In this document: positions 1 through 11,514 of the stretch, piece by piece
Numbering within the stretch: position 1 is the first letter of the stretch
Layout: each line of letters opens with the position of its first letter
Source: Morella rubra
Lineage: Eukaryota > Streptophyta > Magnoliopsida > Fagales > Myricaceae
DNA length: 64,000 nucleotides
Direction of reading: 5' to 3'
Assembly (NCBI GenBank): GCA_003952965.2
Contig: CM025852.1
Coordinates: 19,479,279 to 19,543,278 of the forward strand
Program-made: the position numbers and the translations under genes
Notes under the pieces: model-generated
The model's input: only the letters and a program-made list of their open reading frames with translations
Told to the model about the DNA's origin: nothing
Database searches by the model: none

Positions 1-592
1 TTGCAGACCAGACTTTGTGCGTTCATGTGATTCCTGAGTTTTAAAATCAGTGATTTCTATGGCTGCAGAAGTTAAGTGGAGAGGTTCCAGCCTTTCCAGG
101 GGTAAGATCTTTCTTTCTTTCTGAGGTGTGATCTGTGGACAAGGACAGAGGTAAATAATGAAACCCAAAAAGAAGAAAAAAGTGGGGCTACTACTTTTGT
201 ATCAGGGCTTATTGGGCGGGCAGCTTCTTACTGGTCCTATGTGCAGGCAGCAGGAGAGAGTATTACTAGTGGATCCACTGGGACACAGAAGATATTGCTG
301 GTTGATCTTCAAACTGTGTGTTCGTACTCCTGTAGTTTTGCTCTTTCAGCTTTCCCGGGTTTTTTTTTTTTTACTCTTGACTTACTTTAGTACTTTTTCC
401 TCCTATGTGGACTGTGGTCTGCGTCGAGTTGGAGTCGTTAAGTCACATCCTTTTCTCTTTTTTGTCCAAACAAATTTAATTAAATCTGAAGACGATAACA
501 CGAAGGCTTTTAAAGAATAATACTTGGGCATGGAAAGTCAGATCAAAATCAGAGACTGGTGAAGTATAATTATCAGAGATGTCAAAGAATGA

Positions 593-895
593 TTAATTTA
601 TGTGATTTAAAACATCATTTGTTTGTGGAGAAGACAATTTTGTGGAAAGACTTTCGGGTTTCTTAAATGAGTCCGAGTCACGGGGGGTGGAGATGGCTTG
701 AAATAAGCCCTGAAGCATTGGATGCTCGTTCAAAGAAAAGCACCAAAAAAACCTATCTAGTCCAAGCTGAAAAGTGATGCCCATCCGGCTATCCCTAATT
801 GGCAAAGTAGGTTCTGTCCCATAAATCTTGTTCGAAGGTAACAAGTCAACGTTGTTCGACTTCAAATATTGTAAAATAGTATATTTAGTAATCCT
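593..895 (-). CDS. Unrecognised open frame of about 100 codons
   Basis: The minus strand stays open for roughly 100 codons, ending in a stop at 593. It has no ATG near its 5' end; the only methionines are internal. The composition looks protein-like (Phe/Trp-rich centre, Ser/Pro-rich tail), but I recognise no family. There is no clear splice acceptor that would join it to another exon. It may be a decayed mobile-element frame, an exon of an unseen gene, or chance. Confidence 0.2.
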   Translation of the reverse strand, partial: RITKYTILQYLKSNNVDLLPSNKIYGTEPTLPIRDSRMGITFQLGLDRFFWCFSLNEHPMLQGLFQAISTPRDSDSFKKPESLSTKLSSPQTNDVLNHIN

Positions 896-1209
896 GAGGT
901 GCTACCTAAAAGTACACAGGAAAATAAATATCACTTGGTCGACCCTCCATTTGGGCACCCTCCCAAATGGATGGGCATATGCGGTGTAAAAGCATGCAAC
1001 AAACTGAAGACAAAAGAGAGGCCTTAAAGACGAGTCAAATAAAGGTCTGCCTCTCTTTTTGGTCATGGTTTTCCTTTGCGTTGTGGACTTGTGGTGAGCC
1101 CATTCAACTTTTCAAGTGCAATCCCACCAAACTTGTTCCTCCCGCCAGCTTCAAACGAAAATGCAAGAGCAAGACATGGAGAGAAGGGTATTGCGGCAGG
1201 CTTAGATAG

Positions 1210-1275
1210 AATCCCCCCACCCAAGGGTAGTTTGTGATAAATTACTAATCCCCCCACCCAAGGGTAGTTTGTGAT
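1210..1275. repeat. Two direct copies of a 29-bp unit
   Basis: The unit starting aatccccccacccaagggt occurs at 1210-1238 and again at 1247-1275, a period of 37 bp, with identical sequence in both copies. It is a local tandem duplication with no evident function. Confidence 0.85.
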
Positions 1276-2929
1276 CTCAGAACTGTGATTCCTAGTCCCA
1301 AAGACAAAGTCCTTCCCTTTTTGTTCTTCTGTCGTAACCTGTTGGGTAGCCGACCAAATACTTTTTTGTCTTGGAAATGGAACCTCTGCGTATACTCTCT
1401 CTTTGGCACTGGGTGGTACAATCCCTTTTTATTTCCAAGAGAAAATTACAGGACAGGATATGGCTAGTTCTAAACACACTAGCAAAGTAATTTAAAATTA
1501 CACTTTACCCAATTGAAATATCACTCTCAAACAATTAATTCGATCACTTTTTTAGCTCCTAAACTATTACAATTAGGAAATTACTTGAGGTATTCTCAGT
1601 CTCCGGTTATAGTCTCTTCATGTATAAATAATTTTTTGGAATCATCTTTACGACAAGTCGACAAGTCAGATTTACTTAACTTGTATGGTCAGTCAGATTT
1701 ACTTAACCTGTATAGTTTGGAGAGTTGCACTAATTCGAAGTTTATCAATCCGGTAGATGAGTTTCATTCCGGTGAGCAACTGAGTTTCTCCTCATCAATA
1801 AAAAAAAATCCGTCCCAAATATCAATAAATAATATTTTCCCATTGATCTCAAGTAGTATTTTTCTAATGAATTCCTTATAATTTTTACATTTTAATCCTT
1901 CCAAACTTTATTTTTGTAAAACTAGCCCCTTAACATCTAATCTAGCTTTGTCCCTGCTTGTAATGCTGAATTATCAATTTCGTCATTTTAAACTCTAAAA
2001 CTACTACAATCCAATCTATCTTGTAGGGTTGAATTACCCATTTCATCACACTATAAACTCTCAAACTACTATGATGCCATCTCAATCTATTGTACGGCTG
2101 AATTACTTCTAAAAGTATCATTTAGGAAAAGTAAAATCTTTAAAGTAGCTTTACATGTGCTATTCTCATAATTCAGATTATAAGGACAGTTTAAAAATTT
2201 CGGGTCTTAGATTGGCACATTACGAATTGGGTGTTTATCTAGGCCATCAGTGACAAAAAGGAATAGATTAATGGTAACATTGACAAAGGGGGTGGCATTA
2301 GTAACTGTAATTTTTAGTAAGTCTTATTGTAAGTGACCAATTAGGATGCAAATTTTTTTTTTTTTTGGACGAGAAAATGAAAAGCTCAACACTGTTTAAT
2401 ATTTTGATAAAGTTATAGAACGCTCTTTAAAATATGTAACTTGGCTGCATGTATACTCATCCGAGTAATTGTGATGCTAGGGCTTGTAGCACCCAATATT
2501 TGTTAGAATTAAGGAAAGATTCAAAGAAGAAAAGGAGTGAATTAGGAAAACAATAGGAGAGGAGAGGTTAGAAGATTTGGGTTCAACAAATTAAATTACA
2601 TTAACTCATGCGGATAATTAGTAATGAATACATGCACACCTTCAATTTGCTGTCCACAAGGTGAGCCAAAAATCCAAAAAAAACAGACATGCATGGTCAC
2701 CTGCGAGTTGCATGTGAAGAGGGAGAGTAGGTAGTGTTGGCAATTTGTCATTTCTTGTTCGTCATTATCCACACCTCATTCCCGTTTGGACAAAATGTAT
2801 GGCATTTTAGTTTACCAAATCCACCACTATGAGCTTTTGAGCTCACATTTTTGTCCAGAACGTTGTCTTACTTACGAGTCCTAGAGAAGGACTAGAGCAA
2901 TCTATCATCTATCCCACACCCAGGTAAGC

Positions 2930-2945
2930 GAGAGAGAGAGAGAGA
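2930..2945. repeat. GA microsatellite next to the DUF599 start codon
   Basis: An uninterrupted GA dinucleotide run ends one base before the ATG of the DUF599 gene, so it lies in that gene's 5' leader. GA/CT runs are common in plant leaders and near promoters. Any role in expression here is inference. Confidence 0.8.
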
Positions 2946-3741
2946 ATGGTTTGGAAGGAGGAGTACTTAGATCTAATCTTGGTCCCAAGTGGGTTGTTGA
3001 TCATGTTTGGTTACCATCTCTTCCTTCTCTATAGATGCCTAAAACTTCCTCACACCACAGCCATTGGCTGTGAGAACCACTACAGAAACGCTTGGGTTGA
3101 GAGAATGTTGCAGGTCAGGAATTAAAACTCCACCTGATCTTCACCAGAAATACTAGGCATCAGTTACATGATTTAGCTTTACCACCGCATGCAATAACTC
3201 TAATGGGTATTTGCAGGTTGAAATAAAGGAAAGAAGTTCATGTCTAACAGTGATCTCCAGCACCATATCAGCGGCAACTTTCTTCGCTTCAACCTCCCTG
3301 GCTTTGAGCTCTCTAATTGGAGCTTTGTTTGGAAGCACTTCAAATAACGTGTTCGAGAGTAGTTTCATATATGGCAACACAAGTCCGTCTATCATGTCCG
3401 TCAAATATGTCAGCCTTCTGTTTTTCTTCATGGTGGCTTTTGCTTCTTTTCTCCAATGTATAAGAAGCTTAGTCCTTGCAAATTTCCTCATCAGTATGCC
3501 AAACAGCACTATGCCCGTGGACTATGCGCAGAAGGCATTGATACGTGGAAGTGCTTTCTGGTCAGTCGGGATACGGGCAATCTACTTTGCCACCACACTG
3601 CTTGTATGGATTTTTGGTCCAATACCCATGTTTATTTCTTCAGTGAGTATGGTAGTGATTTTGCACATTCTGGATACGAATTCGACCCCACTGCATCAGT
3701 TCCAACCGGCTAAGGGTCCTCTACCAATTTTGGAACTTTGA
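2946..3741 (+). CDS. DUF599 family membrane protein
   Basis: Two exons are read, 2946-3113 and 3217-3741, with a 103-bp GT-AG intron in phase 0; together they give about 230 residues, the usual size for plant DUF599 (PF04654) proteins. The N-terminal exon has the family pattern of a hydrophobic segment, then a YHLFLLYR-type stretch and a NHYRNAWVERML stretch. The second exon carries further hydrophobic segments at roughly residues 70-95, 125-150 and 185-215, consistent with a multi-pass membrane protein. The ATG at 2946 follows a GA repeat and fits the family N-terminus. Its biochemical function is unknown. No frame damage is visible. Family assignment is by remembered pattern, not by a search. 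Confidence 0.85.
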
Positions 3742-4099
3742 ATGCATGTAGCTTCTTAATTTACCGCATAATATTTTTTATGCGGCGGCCTACTTTGATC
3801 CTCCCTGATGTAGAATTCTCTGGTTTTCATCTAATACAATTTTCTTAGAAAAAAGAAGAAGAAAAAAGCAAGGTCCTTGAGCACCATAATCGATAACTGG
3901 GAAATCGAGGATCAACTTCAGGCGCTAAACGATGACATCAGGTTCGACTAGCCTCTGGGTCAGGGAGGGAGAGAGCGAGTCCAGTAAAGTTCCACTAACT
4001 GTAGTGGATAAGTATCAGCAAATCACATGCAAACCATATTGCATTGTGCGTTTTAAGGTAAGTAGAGCCCATTGAGATGAACTGTAACTTTATTAGCAA

Positions 4100-4295
4100 G
4101 GGATAAATACTAACTTCATCCTGTGATTTTGCTTTAAAATCAAAAAGTCTCTGAACTTTAAAGTCCATCAAATTAATCTGAAGTTTAAAATCTTTTATAT
4201 TTGAAGGGTCGTGGGGGAACTAAAGTCTTAATAAATTTTAAAAGGACTTATTTGATTTTCGTACCATCCACAAGGATGAACATTGTATATATCCC
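4100..4295. mobile_element. Mutator-type MITE, copy 1
   Basis: A 196-bp non-coding element has terminal inverted repeats: its left end gggataaatac... matches the reverse complement of its right end. It is flanked by tattagcaa (4091-4099) and tattaacaa (4296-4304), a 9-bp target duplication matching at 8 of 9 bases, as expected for Mutator-like insertion. A second member of the same family lies at 29335-29548. Confidence 0.75.
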
Positions 4296-4794
4296 TATTA
4301 ACAATTCCTATATAATGGTTAATCTCGAATCAAGAGCAATAGTAAGAAAAGCATTGAGCTATTTTTTAGGGGATCAAGGGAACTGTTGCACCTAACTTGT
4401 GCGTGGGGGTTCAAATGGCCCAATTGAGACGCATATTGATCAGAATAAGTGCGCTCTGCAAACTCTGAAGAGCTAGCACATGCTCATCACACTCACGACT
4501 CCCATTTAAGTATGCTCCGCATGATCTCCATGTAGAGCCTTATCCATATAGTCTCAAGCTAACCACTGGAACAAATAAGTGATGGGTAAGGAATTGGGCT
4601 ATTGGCTTTCATTGTATGCTTTCATCTCCTCGAGCCATCAGTAAAACAATCAACTGAAGTTATTAAGTAAAAGTTAAACATGGCACGCTCTAGGATAATA
4701 ACCAGAAAGACCCGTATAGAACAGTTCTGGCAGCTTGACCTTGCCAAAACCAAATACTCTTTCTTCATTCAAAGACTTGTGCTTGGTTTGGCTT

Positions 4795-4814
4795 GGGGGG
4801 GGGGGGGGGGGGGG
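4795..4814. repeat. Poly-G tract of 20 bases
   Basis: Twenty consecutive G lie just upstream of the raffinose synthase fragment. Such homopolymers are prone to replication and sequencing error, so the length should be treated as approximate. Confidence 0.9.
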
Positions 4815-4887
4815 CGAAAGAAGCCTCGTTTTGGGGGTGAAGCTCTATTCGCAAAGAGAAATTTATGGCTATATTTGGTGTTTGCAG

Positions 4888-5540
4888 TTGCTTGAGATGC
4901 TATCAGAGGAATTTGGTGGTCGAGTTGAGCTCGCCAACGCGTATTACAAGGCCCCGACTGCTTCTTTCAGGAAACATTTCAAATGGAATTATGTTAAATT
5001 GCTACCATGGAGCACTGCATGATGACTTCATGTTCCTCGGAACGGAGGCTATATCAGTAGGACGTGTTGGTCTGTATCTAAACCTCTATTCAAGCTTCTT
5101 TACTCCTTAGAAATTCAAACGAGAGAATCCATAAATTATGAACTTCTCCTCTCATATATACAGGAGATGACTTCTGGTACGCGGACCCTTTGGGGGATCC
5201 AAATGGGACTTTTTGGCTACAAGGTTGTCATACGGTGCATTATGCCTACAATAGCTTGTGGATGGGGAACTTCATTCACCCAGATTGGGACATGTTCCAG
5301 TCCACTCACCCTTGTGCTGAGTTCCACACCGCAGCGTGGGCTATATGTGGTGGACCAATCTACGTATGCGACTCTGTGGGAAACCCAACTTCCAAGTTGC
5401 TTAAGAGCCTAGTATTGTGGAATGGGTCTATTCTGCGATGCCAATACCATGCGCTTCCAACTAGAGATTGCCTATTTGAAGACCATTACATGATGGTAAA
5501 ATAAGGCTCAAGATTTGAAACCTTAACGAAGTTAGATACT
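4888..5540 (+). pseudogene. Raffinose/stachyose synthase fragment (GH36-like)
   Basis: Two adjoining exons of a raffinose synthase/SIP1-type protein (PF05691) are preserved: 4888-5069 and from 5164 on, separated by a short intron with recognisable donor and acceptor. Diagnostic stretches include a DDFWYADP-type motif, a DPNGTFWLQGCH-type motif and MFQSTHPCAEFH. Intact enzymes are about 750-800 residues; only about 200 are left here. The first exon shifts frame near 4990-5030, so the part ending in a GTEAISVGRVG-type stretch is in another frame. The second exon shifts frame again near 5490, after CLFEDHY. N-terminal exons and the C-terminal part are absent. In a functional copy the enzyme would transfer galactose from galactinol to sucrose or raffinose in the cytosol. 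This copy cannot. Confidence 0.85.
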
Positions 5541-5899
5541 CTTTTTTCAAGTTCTAGCAGTTCCGTTAAAAGTTGTGCCTAAACATATCTACTCTTGGAG
5601 ACTGGACAGCTTATTTCAATAAAACGGTTGTCCTTTAACGTGCGCCACCGTACACGGGAGTTCTAGGACTCTTCAACTGTTCCGGAAAATTAGAGGGATA
5701 AAAAATTAAAGGAAACTACAAGGAAAAAAAAATTGGTTTTTACAGAACAACCTCATCTATCTACAATTATGGTCTGGTAACTCTAGAGGATTGAGCACAC
5801 AGCTACCAAGAGTAAAGACCATGACGATAAAATTACAAGACTAATTTTGATGAGATATTTTCTATAGATTCCACCATTTCAACTTCAGTTTCTCTTCCA

Positions 5900-8800
5900 T
5901 TATTGTCTGTCATTTGAACTTTGATCGCCATTACTGCTGCTTACTTCAGCGGTATCTGTGGCACTCTCACCTGTTGAATTTGGTGAGCCTAACCGCTCAT
6001 CACCTTTGCTTTTGTCATCATCGTTTGCAGAACCTTCCATAAAGGAGTTGATGGCAAGCTGACCAGAATAAAGGAACAAACCAACAGAGTTGGCCCCAAA
6101 AACAAATGTTGCAAGGTAGCACAACCCATTAACAATAGTCCTGCCAACAGCAGAAACGAAGTGATTAGGAGTTCTCTGTATTCTTTTCCCCCATAAAGAT
6201 GACATCAATGTGTGCAGGAAGAAAGTAGTTGTAGGAACTACCTTATGGTTATAGTTATCTGTCGGACCTGGAAAAGAGGGAAACAATTAGACTGTCAGGA
6301 TTGTATTAAAGACCAAGATATAGCAACCACCTCCAAGATTTTCTTGAGCAGGCAAGGATATCAAGTATTGGGTAATACTAAACTTTATACGAGTTTTTCT
6401 GTAGCCTTTATTACTTAGCTCAGCAAAGTCCTTTGTCTCATGCATCTGTATAAGAGATAATTTCTGCCACTTTTGTTTTCTTGAGACAAAGATGAGCTCA
6501 GTTACTTTTCTAGCTAAAAGATGATGCTTCTTGCATTAAGAAAATGCTGCACGGTAATTTGTATGTTCTATCCCCAAGGGACACCAATAGCAATTAATTA
6601 CAACTTTGATTGCTTCTTCTTTTTTTCCCTAAGGCCAACCCTGATTGCTTTTGCTGTAACATAAATTTCATTTACAGTCAAACGTTGCCTAGAGTTCTTG
6701 TCAAGAGTTATATCCATTGTTGACTGCACACAATGTACAAATATAGACAAACAAATATGCACATGTGCATACAAACCCTCAGAGGGAGAGAGCAGTGAGT
6801 TCTAAAATCACAAATAGGAGAGACCAGCTAACACAGGTGATAAGTGTGGCTGAATTTCAAATAATAATGCCCAATAAATTGCAAAGGCAGGAAGAACATA
6901 ACCAAATGCAACCACTAAAACATGTGTATTTCATGTGACTCACAACCACGGTTTATGCTTAATTCCTCATCAATGCTTTTTACTCAGTTGATTACTTTGC
7001 TTTCTACTGCACATATCATGATTATATATAAGTGGCTTATTTTCTGGAACAGTAAAAATTTCACTTGCTCTCAATTTTTTCGATGCGCATAATATATCAT
7101 ACCTTTCAGGCCAAAAGGCAACATGAGGCAGTAGAGTTTCAGATTATGCTCTGAAAGTGGTCCTCGTTTTCAAATCCGGAGTTCGGAACGAAATGCCCCA
7201 AAGAAAATAGTTTATATTCATGGTGAGAAATATCTTCTTTGATATGTGCCCCTAGAAGGCAGTACTAGACTACCAGAAAATCCGGGGAAAAGTGAACACT
7301 GGAGCCAGTACTGGTAGAGAAAGAGAAAGGCAGTATGGCAGGGTTGCACCTTAGAAAAATCAGTTCTTCAAATAAAGGTGAAAAAAAAATCCATCTGAGT
7401 TGCAGTTACTATGATGTGAGGAACAACACGAGAAGCTTCACCATACTTTATCACTCATAAAACCATGTAATCCAGCATAAACTACATTTTTCAAAACTAG
7501 GAGAGATCACAAATATCTCAAATAATCCACAACTTTCTCAAGGGGAAAAGAAAAAGAAGAAGAAGAAAAAAGTGACCCACAAATTGAAGAGCAAAAAGGA
7601 AACCCACAACGTAAGTTGATTCCCCCAGCCTCCCTTAAATGATGCAGCTTCATCTTCCTTTTCTTGAGTGCAGAGTGAGCACTTTTTCTCTTCTTGAGAA
7701 GTAATAAGAGTGAGAATCAACTTGCTAGCCAAACGTGCAACACATATAGAACAGTCTACTTTCACTTCCGTTACAACCACATATATAAAAGACAATGTGT
7801 AAGTATCTTAAATTGCTCAAATAATCTCAGCAAGAACCTAACATTTCAAATTTTATGTGCAGAAAACAAGAAGACCAATAAAGAAAAGGTGGGAATCAAA
7901 GAACAAACCGAAAAATTATCTGAAATTGCCTGGCGATTAAGACCCGCCTCAATAGTAGTAGAGAACTTGTAAAGAATAAGTGCAATGACACCTGCCGATA
8001 TTCCACCCAAGAATGCCTGAAGAGGCGAAGGTGGTTTGTTAGCCTCGACGGGAGCCGATCCCATTGCTTTCAAGGTATCCACTGCCTCCTCCTTCAATGA
8101 CTTCTTCACTCCTGAAGACCTAAATTTCTAGACACGCCAAAATCAACTCCATCAAAATCCAATACACTCTTGATGACACGCGCGCACACCCTCAGAAGCA
8201 GAATTGAAGTAAATTGCAAAGTAAATAAAACCTATTCTCCAAAATTCAGACCAAGTCACAAGAACACATAACAGTGAAGATTAAAGTAACTCAACCCAGC
8301 TCATAGCTCCTTAATGCTGTGTCTGGATTGGAGTGGGGAATGTTTAACTTACTTTCAAGCACTCAAAACGCAAGTTCCACAATTCATTGGGGGAAGATGT
8401 CTTTATACATTTACCAACTTCACCGTTCCGTCCATTCCCATACTAAATTACTATCACCTCAATTCCCGCAGAACATGCAGATGTAGAATTGAAGTAACCA
8501 AAGCTCAGTCCCAAAACCCAATGTGAAGCACAATAACACCTAAAGTAACAAACTTTAGTGCCAATGACTGAGAAACAGGAAGTTTACCAGTTCTTTGGCA
8601 CGCCTGGCACGCCGGCGGAGAGCGCGGAAGAGGAAGATAGAGATAGAACCAGTAAGGAGAACACTGGTGGCGATTTGGATAGGAGCAGGGTCGTCTGTGG
8701 TGGCGAAAATGGAAGGAGTAGATGGTGGTATTTCAATGGGACCCTCCTCCGGGGCAGCAGTGGATGTGGTTTCGGGGACCTGGGCGAGCCATGTCTCAGG

Positions 8801-8953
8801 TCTGACTCGAGGAAGACCTGAGACGTGGAGGAGAGCAGTGGGTCTATAAGGGAAGTTGATAAGAGGGTATGAGAAAGGAGGGGCGTTGTAGAGTTGAGAG
8901 AGAGGGATGGGGAAGTTGGGACTGAGAAAGTGGTAGGAGTGAGACTGCAACAT
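5900..8953 (-). CDS. DUF3082 plastid-type membrane protein with a microexon
   Basis: Four exons on the minus strand: 8953-8588, 8127-7909, 6267-6242 and 6140-5900, giving 283 residues. The N-terminal 60 residues are rich in Ser, Pro and Leu and look like a chloroplast transit peptide. Three hydrophobic segments follow: one near residues 90-112 before a basic RRRARRAK stretch, one around LQAFLGGISAGVIALILY, and one around GLCYLATFVFGANSVGLFLY. The C-terminus is acidic and Ser-rich. The pattern matches plant and cyanobacterial DUF3082 proteins (like At1g64355), whose role is unknown. Exon 3 is only 26 nt (eight codons plus two bases, VRQITITI then part of Arg). Intron 2 is about 1.64 kb. All junctions are GT-AG and keep the frame. 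Confidence 0.85.
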
Positions 8954-9015
8954 TTTGAGGTTTCTGGTTATGTCACTTTTCGGTTATCAATGAATTGTGT
9001 CTGAGAGTCGGGCAC

Positions 9016-9270
9016 CTATGCCCGTGCCTGTATGTTGGTCTCGTTTTGGAATAAAAGTGAAAGATACGGCAATATCTCGTGTTTGTGCAGCTTAAGACTT
9101 TCGTAGGCTGTGAGAGGTGATAATATCTGGGATGCGCCAAGGAACTCTTCTAGCTCAGATATCACTTCCTTTTGGTAAGGTCCGGGGAGGTTGACATCAT
9201 AGGTTCGAGATCCACCGGTCCGCTGTGTTAGTAGCTTATCAACCGAGAAAGAAAAATATCTGGCATGCAT
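9016..9270 (-). CDS. Unrecognised 84-codon open frame upstream of DUF3082
   Basis: A complete ATG-to-stop frame on the minus strand ends 62 bp before the ATG of the DUF3082 gene, on the same strand. The product is hydrophilic with a Leu-rich second half and no signal or membrane segment. I recognise no family. It could be a long upstream frame in the leader of the DUF3082 transcript, a separate small gene, or chance. Confidence 0.2.
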   Translation of the reverse strand: MHARYFSFSVDKLLTQRTGGSRTYDVNLPGPYQKEVISELEEFLGASQILSPLTAYESLKLHKHEILPYLSLLFQNETNIQARA

Positions 9271-9369
9271 TTCAGATTTTTGGGGGATTTATTTTTCTCA
9301 TCCTTCCCAAACTACATTTTCAGAATTCTAGGTAAGGCCCTCTCCCTCTGCCTCTTCTCTCTCTCAGGA

Positions 9370-9660
9370 CAGCTTAATGTCTTTTTGTTTTTTTCTAAGC
9401 AAACGTGAAAATTCATTTCACTAAATAGTAGTGACAGTAATGAATACAAATAGGCTTTTAAGGCCAGTTACGATGAACAGGAGCATAAAGCCCATAACAT
9501 TAATATTAAAGGCCCGAAGGGCCATATATCTAACGGCTTCAAAAGCTTGAATCCAGATGACCATAAAGGCCATGGGCCAAAAAGTCTCAAGTTTTAAAAT
9601 AAGTCCAAAAACCCAAAACAAACTCCGGACGAGTTTCTGGGGACTCAGGCGGTGGACAGC
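9370..9660 (-). mobile_element. Probable LINE 3' end
   Basis: Read on the minus strand, the segment ends in a stretch resembling LINE 3' untranslated sequence followed by an A-rich tail. It resembles another segment at 45540-45990 that ends the same way. The open frame inside is rich in Phe, Leu, Val and Trp and shows no domain. No target duplication was identified. Confidence 0.35.
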
Positions 9661-9839
9661 TTATTGTCCATCACATGCTGATGAATTAAGAAGCTGCAGT
9701 TAGACACAATAAAAAAAAAAAAATATAGTCATTATTGACAAGGCCCTTAGTGCATCTCATACCAAAATGCAAAGAAGACAAAAAGAAATTGTTTGCATAC
9801 ATTTTACAGGACTAGACTCGGATTTAGATCCTAGGAACT

Positions 9840-9947
9840 TTATTTGCTTGATTCAAATTCCTGCAACTTTTGCTTTTCTTGGGTTTTCACTTGGGATAAA
9901 ATCTCAGTTTTGTCTCGGATGAACTGCTCATCAGTCCCGAGATTTAC
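9840..9947 (-). other. Exon-like segment downstream of DUF1685
   Basis: A good splice acceptor (TTTTACAG) is followed by 36 in-frame codons ending in a stop, encoding a charged, Gln/Lys/Glu-rich tail. It lies 98 bp beyond the stop of the DUF1685 coding region on the same strand. It could be an alternative last exon of that gene, if splicing bypasses the annotated stop, or unrelated. Confidence 0.25.
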
Positions 9948-10044
9948 CTGTAAAATCCAGGAATTGCAAAAGACCAAAAAATAATTAGCAGAGTTTAGCT
10001 TTCTTATGGATTAGATAACAGGCGTTGATTGATCTCCAGCTCCT

Positions 10045-11514
10045 TTAGCGCACATTTGATGCCACAGCTCTTGCCCAAAACTTGATTTGTGCCTTCATGT
10101 CTTCTGTAGACCCCTTGGGAGCCCAATTTGGAATTGGGGGGGCACAACTTTGCAGAAGCCATGCCTCAGAAAGATATGGCCTCCTCACATTATCTTGCTC
10201 CAAATCCTCTGGCTTTTTCCCTTGCAAACCAGGAAGAATGTCCACCACCTTTGGACTTAACTCTCTGTCAAATGTGAAACCCAAGTCCCTGAATCCTTGC
10301 ACTTCCTCAAACTCGAGATCGCTTCTGGTCTTCCTCAACTTAGTTTGATTAAGGAGTCGCCGCGTAATTTCCTTGGTGCAGTTTGTGTTAAGGGTTTCCG
10401 CGTCCAGGTTCCTTGGTGGCCTATACTTTGGAAGACTATAACTTTGTGCCATGCCCTATAGTCCAGAATGTTAAGCTACATTATGAAGTGCAATAAAAAA
10501 ACCATACACAATTTAACATATACTGACATTTTATCAGAACCAATGCACACAATTAAGGCCATTCAAATCAGACAAGAACATTTAATACTCGAGAAAAACT
10601 ACGCTTGCTGACTAAACCGGACAGTTTCAAGTGCCATGTTTTGTTCCATCAAAATGTATACAGCAAGATGCCAAGATGATGGGAGACTTCAGAATTTGAA
10701 GTCCTGTATTTAGTTACAGGTACTTACACTGAAAAGAAAAAAAAAAAAAAAAAAGGGAATAATCGCAATACTATTCAGTATTATCTCTATGGTGCCCATC
10801 TGTGCTCTGTTCTCCTAAGTTCAAATGAATGTTTAGTTTGAAAAGTAAGGAACTTCAGAATTCAACTATTTCTGAATTAGACCTACGATCAGTTTGAAGT
10901 CGATGGTTTTATACCTTGTGTAGCGGCAGGTTAGGAGATGCTTGCCCTGTAGATTTGCTCATTCTAAGATCAGACTCTTTGTCTTGAGTTATTTGTTCCC
11001 TCCCCATACATGGTGGAAGGGATGGTGTTCTAAGCAAAGTGAGCCGCGTTGACTGCCCAGTCATTTTGGTCCCTCTGCTGTCATTTCCTTTCTCTTGAAT
11101 TTCTTCTTTCCTCCCCATACAATCTGTCAACTTCGCTTGTGTTTGAAGCAAATTCTGACGCTGTTTTTGCTGATTCAACTTACTTCTACTGTGATTGCTT
11201 TGATTTTCTCGAGCTTCCTCTTCCCTCCCCAGACAAGGTGGCAAAGATGGGGTGCGAACCAAATCTGGACGAACAAATGCATCGACCTCTCTGAGCTTCG
11301 TTCCTGACGACAAAGTGCTTTCACCGCCTAAATTCTTCAACGACATCTCTTGGCCAAAATTCGAGGAAGGACATGGATCAGAATAGCACCTCGACATCCT
11401 TGTTTTTCTATGAAGCAAGTTCCCAAAGAACCAACCCTCCTCCAAAAGATCCAAAGCTACCACCTTTTCACCTCTGCTAGAAGAGGTCTCAAAAGGGTCA
11501 TCATTTTGATCCAT
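10045..11514 (-). CDS. DUF1685 family protein
   Basis: Two exons, 11514-10915 and 10455-10045, with an in-phase 459-bp GT-AG intron give about 336 residues. The N-terminus has the family's EEGWFFGNLL-type motif and a Ser-rich SRCYSDPCPSS stretch. A motif of the type RTPSLPPC(L/M)GRE occurs twice in full (about residues 88 and 163) with a degraded copy between, so this arm is an internal repeat of about 40 residues. Exon 2 carries the DUF1685 (PF07939) core: RKTRSDLEFEEVQGFRDLGF followed by LSPKVVDILPGLQ. The C-terminus AQIKFWARAVASNVR is the usual family end. The function is unknown and the protein is probably soluble and largely disordered outside the core. No damage is visible. A possible extra 3' exon is listed separately. 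Confidence 0.85.

Larger units (their letters stand above)
1..2929. other. Intergenic DNA, no gene supported
   Basis: No recognisable protein domain is seen. The stretch contains short runs of T, a 29-bp direct repeat near 1.2 kb, and two imperfect copies of a segment around 1660-1710. A minus-strand open frame at about 593-895 is listed separately. A splice-donor-like site near position 100 could belong to the untranslated end of a gene lying to the left, but nothing proves it. Confidence 0.5.

Noticed and set aside
158-520. 120-codon plus-strand frame at the left edge
   Set aside because: Low-complexity Lys, Leu and Phe-rich product with no domain. The frame crosses T-runs and splice-like sites.
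3153-3509. Minus-strand frame of 118 codons
   Set aside because: Antisense of the DUF599 second exon, which has the recognised domain on the plus strand.
6600-6716. A minus-strand open frame that at first looked like exon 3 of the DUF3082 gene
   Set aside because: Its junction with the next exon would shift frame and hit a stop, while the 26-nt exon at 6242-6267 gives the conserved residues and exact phase.
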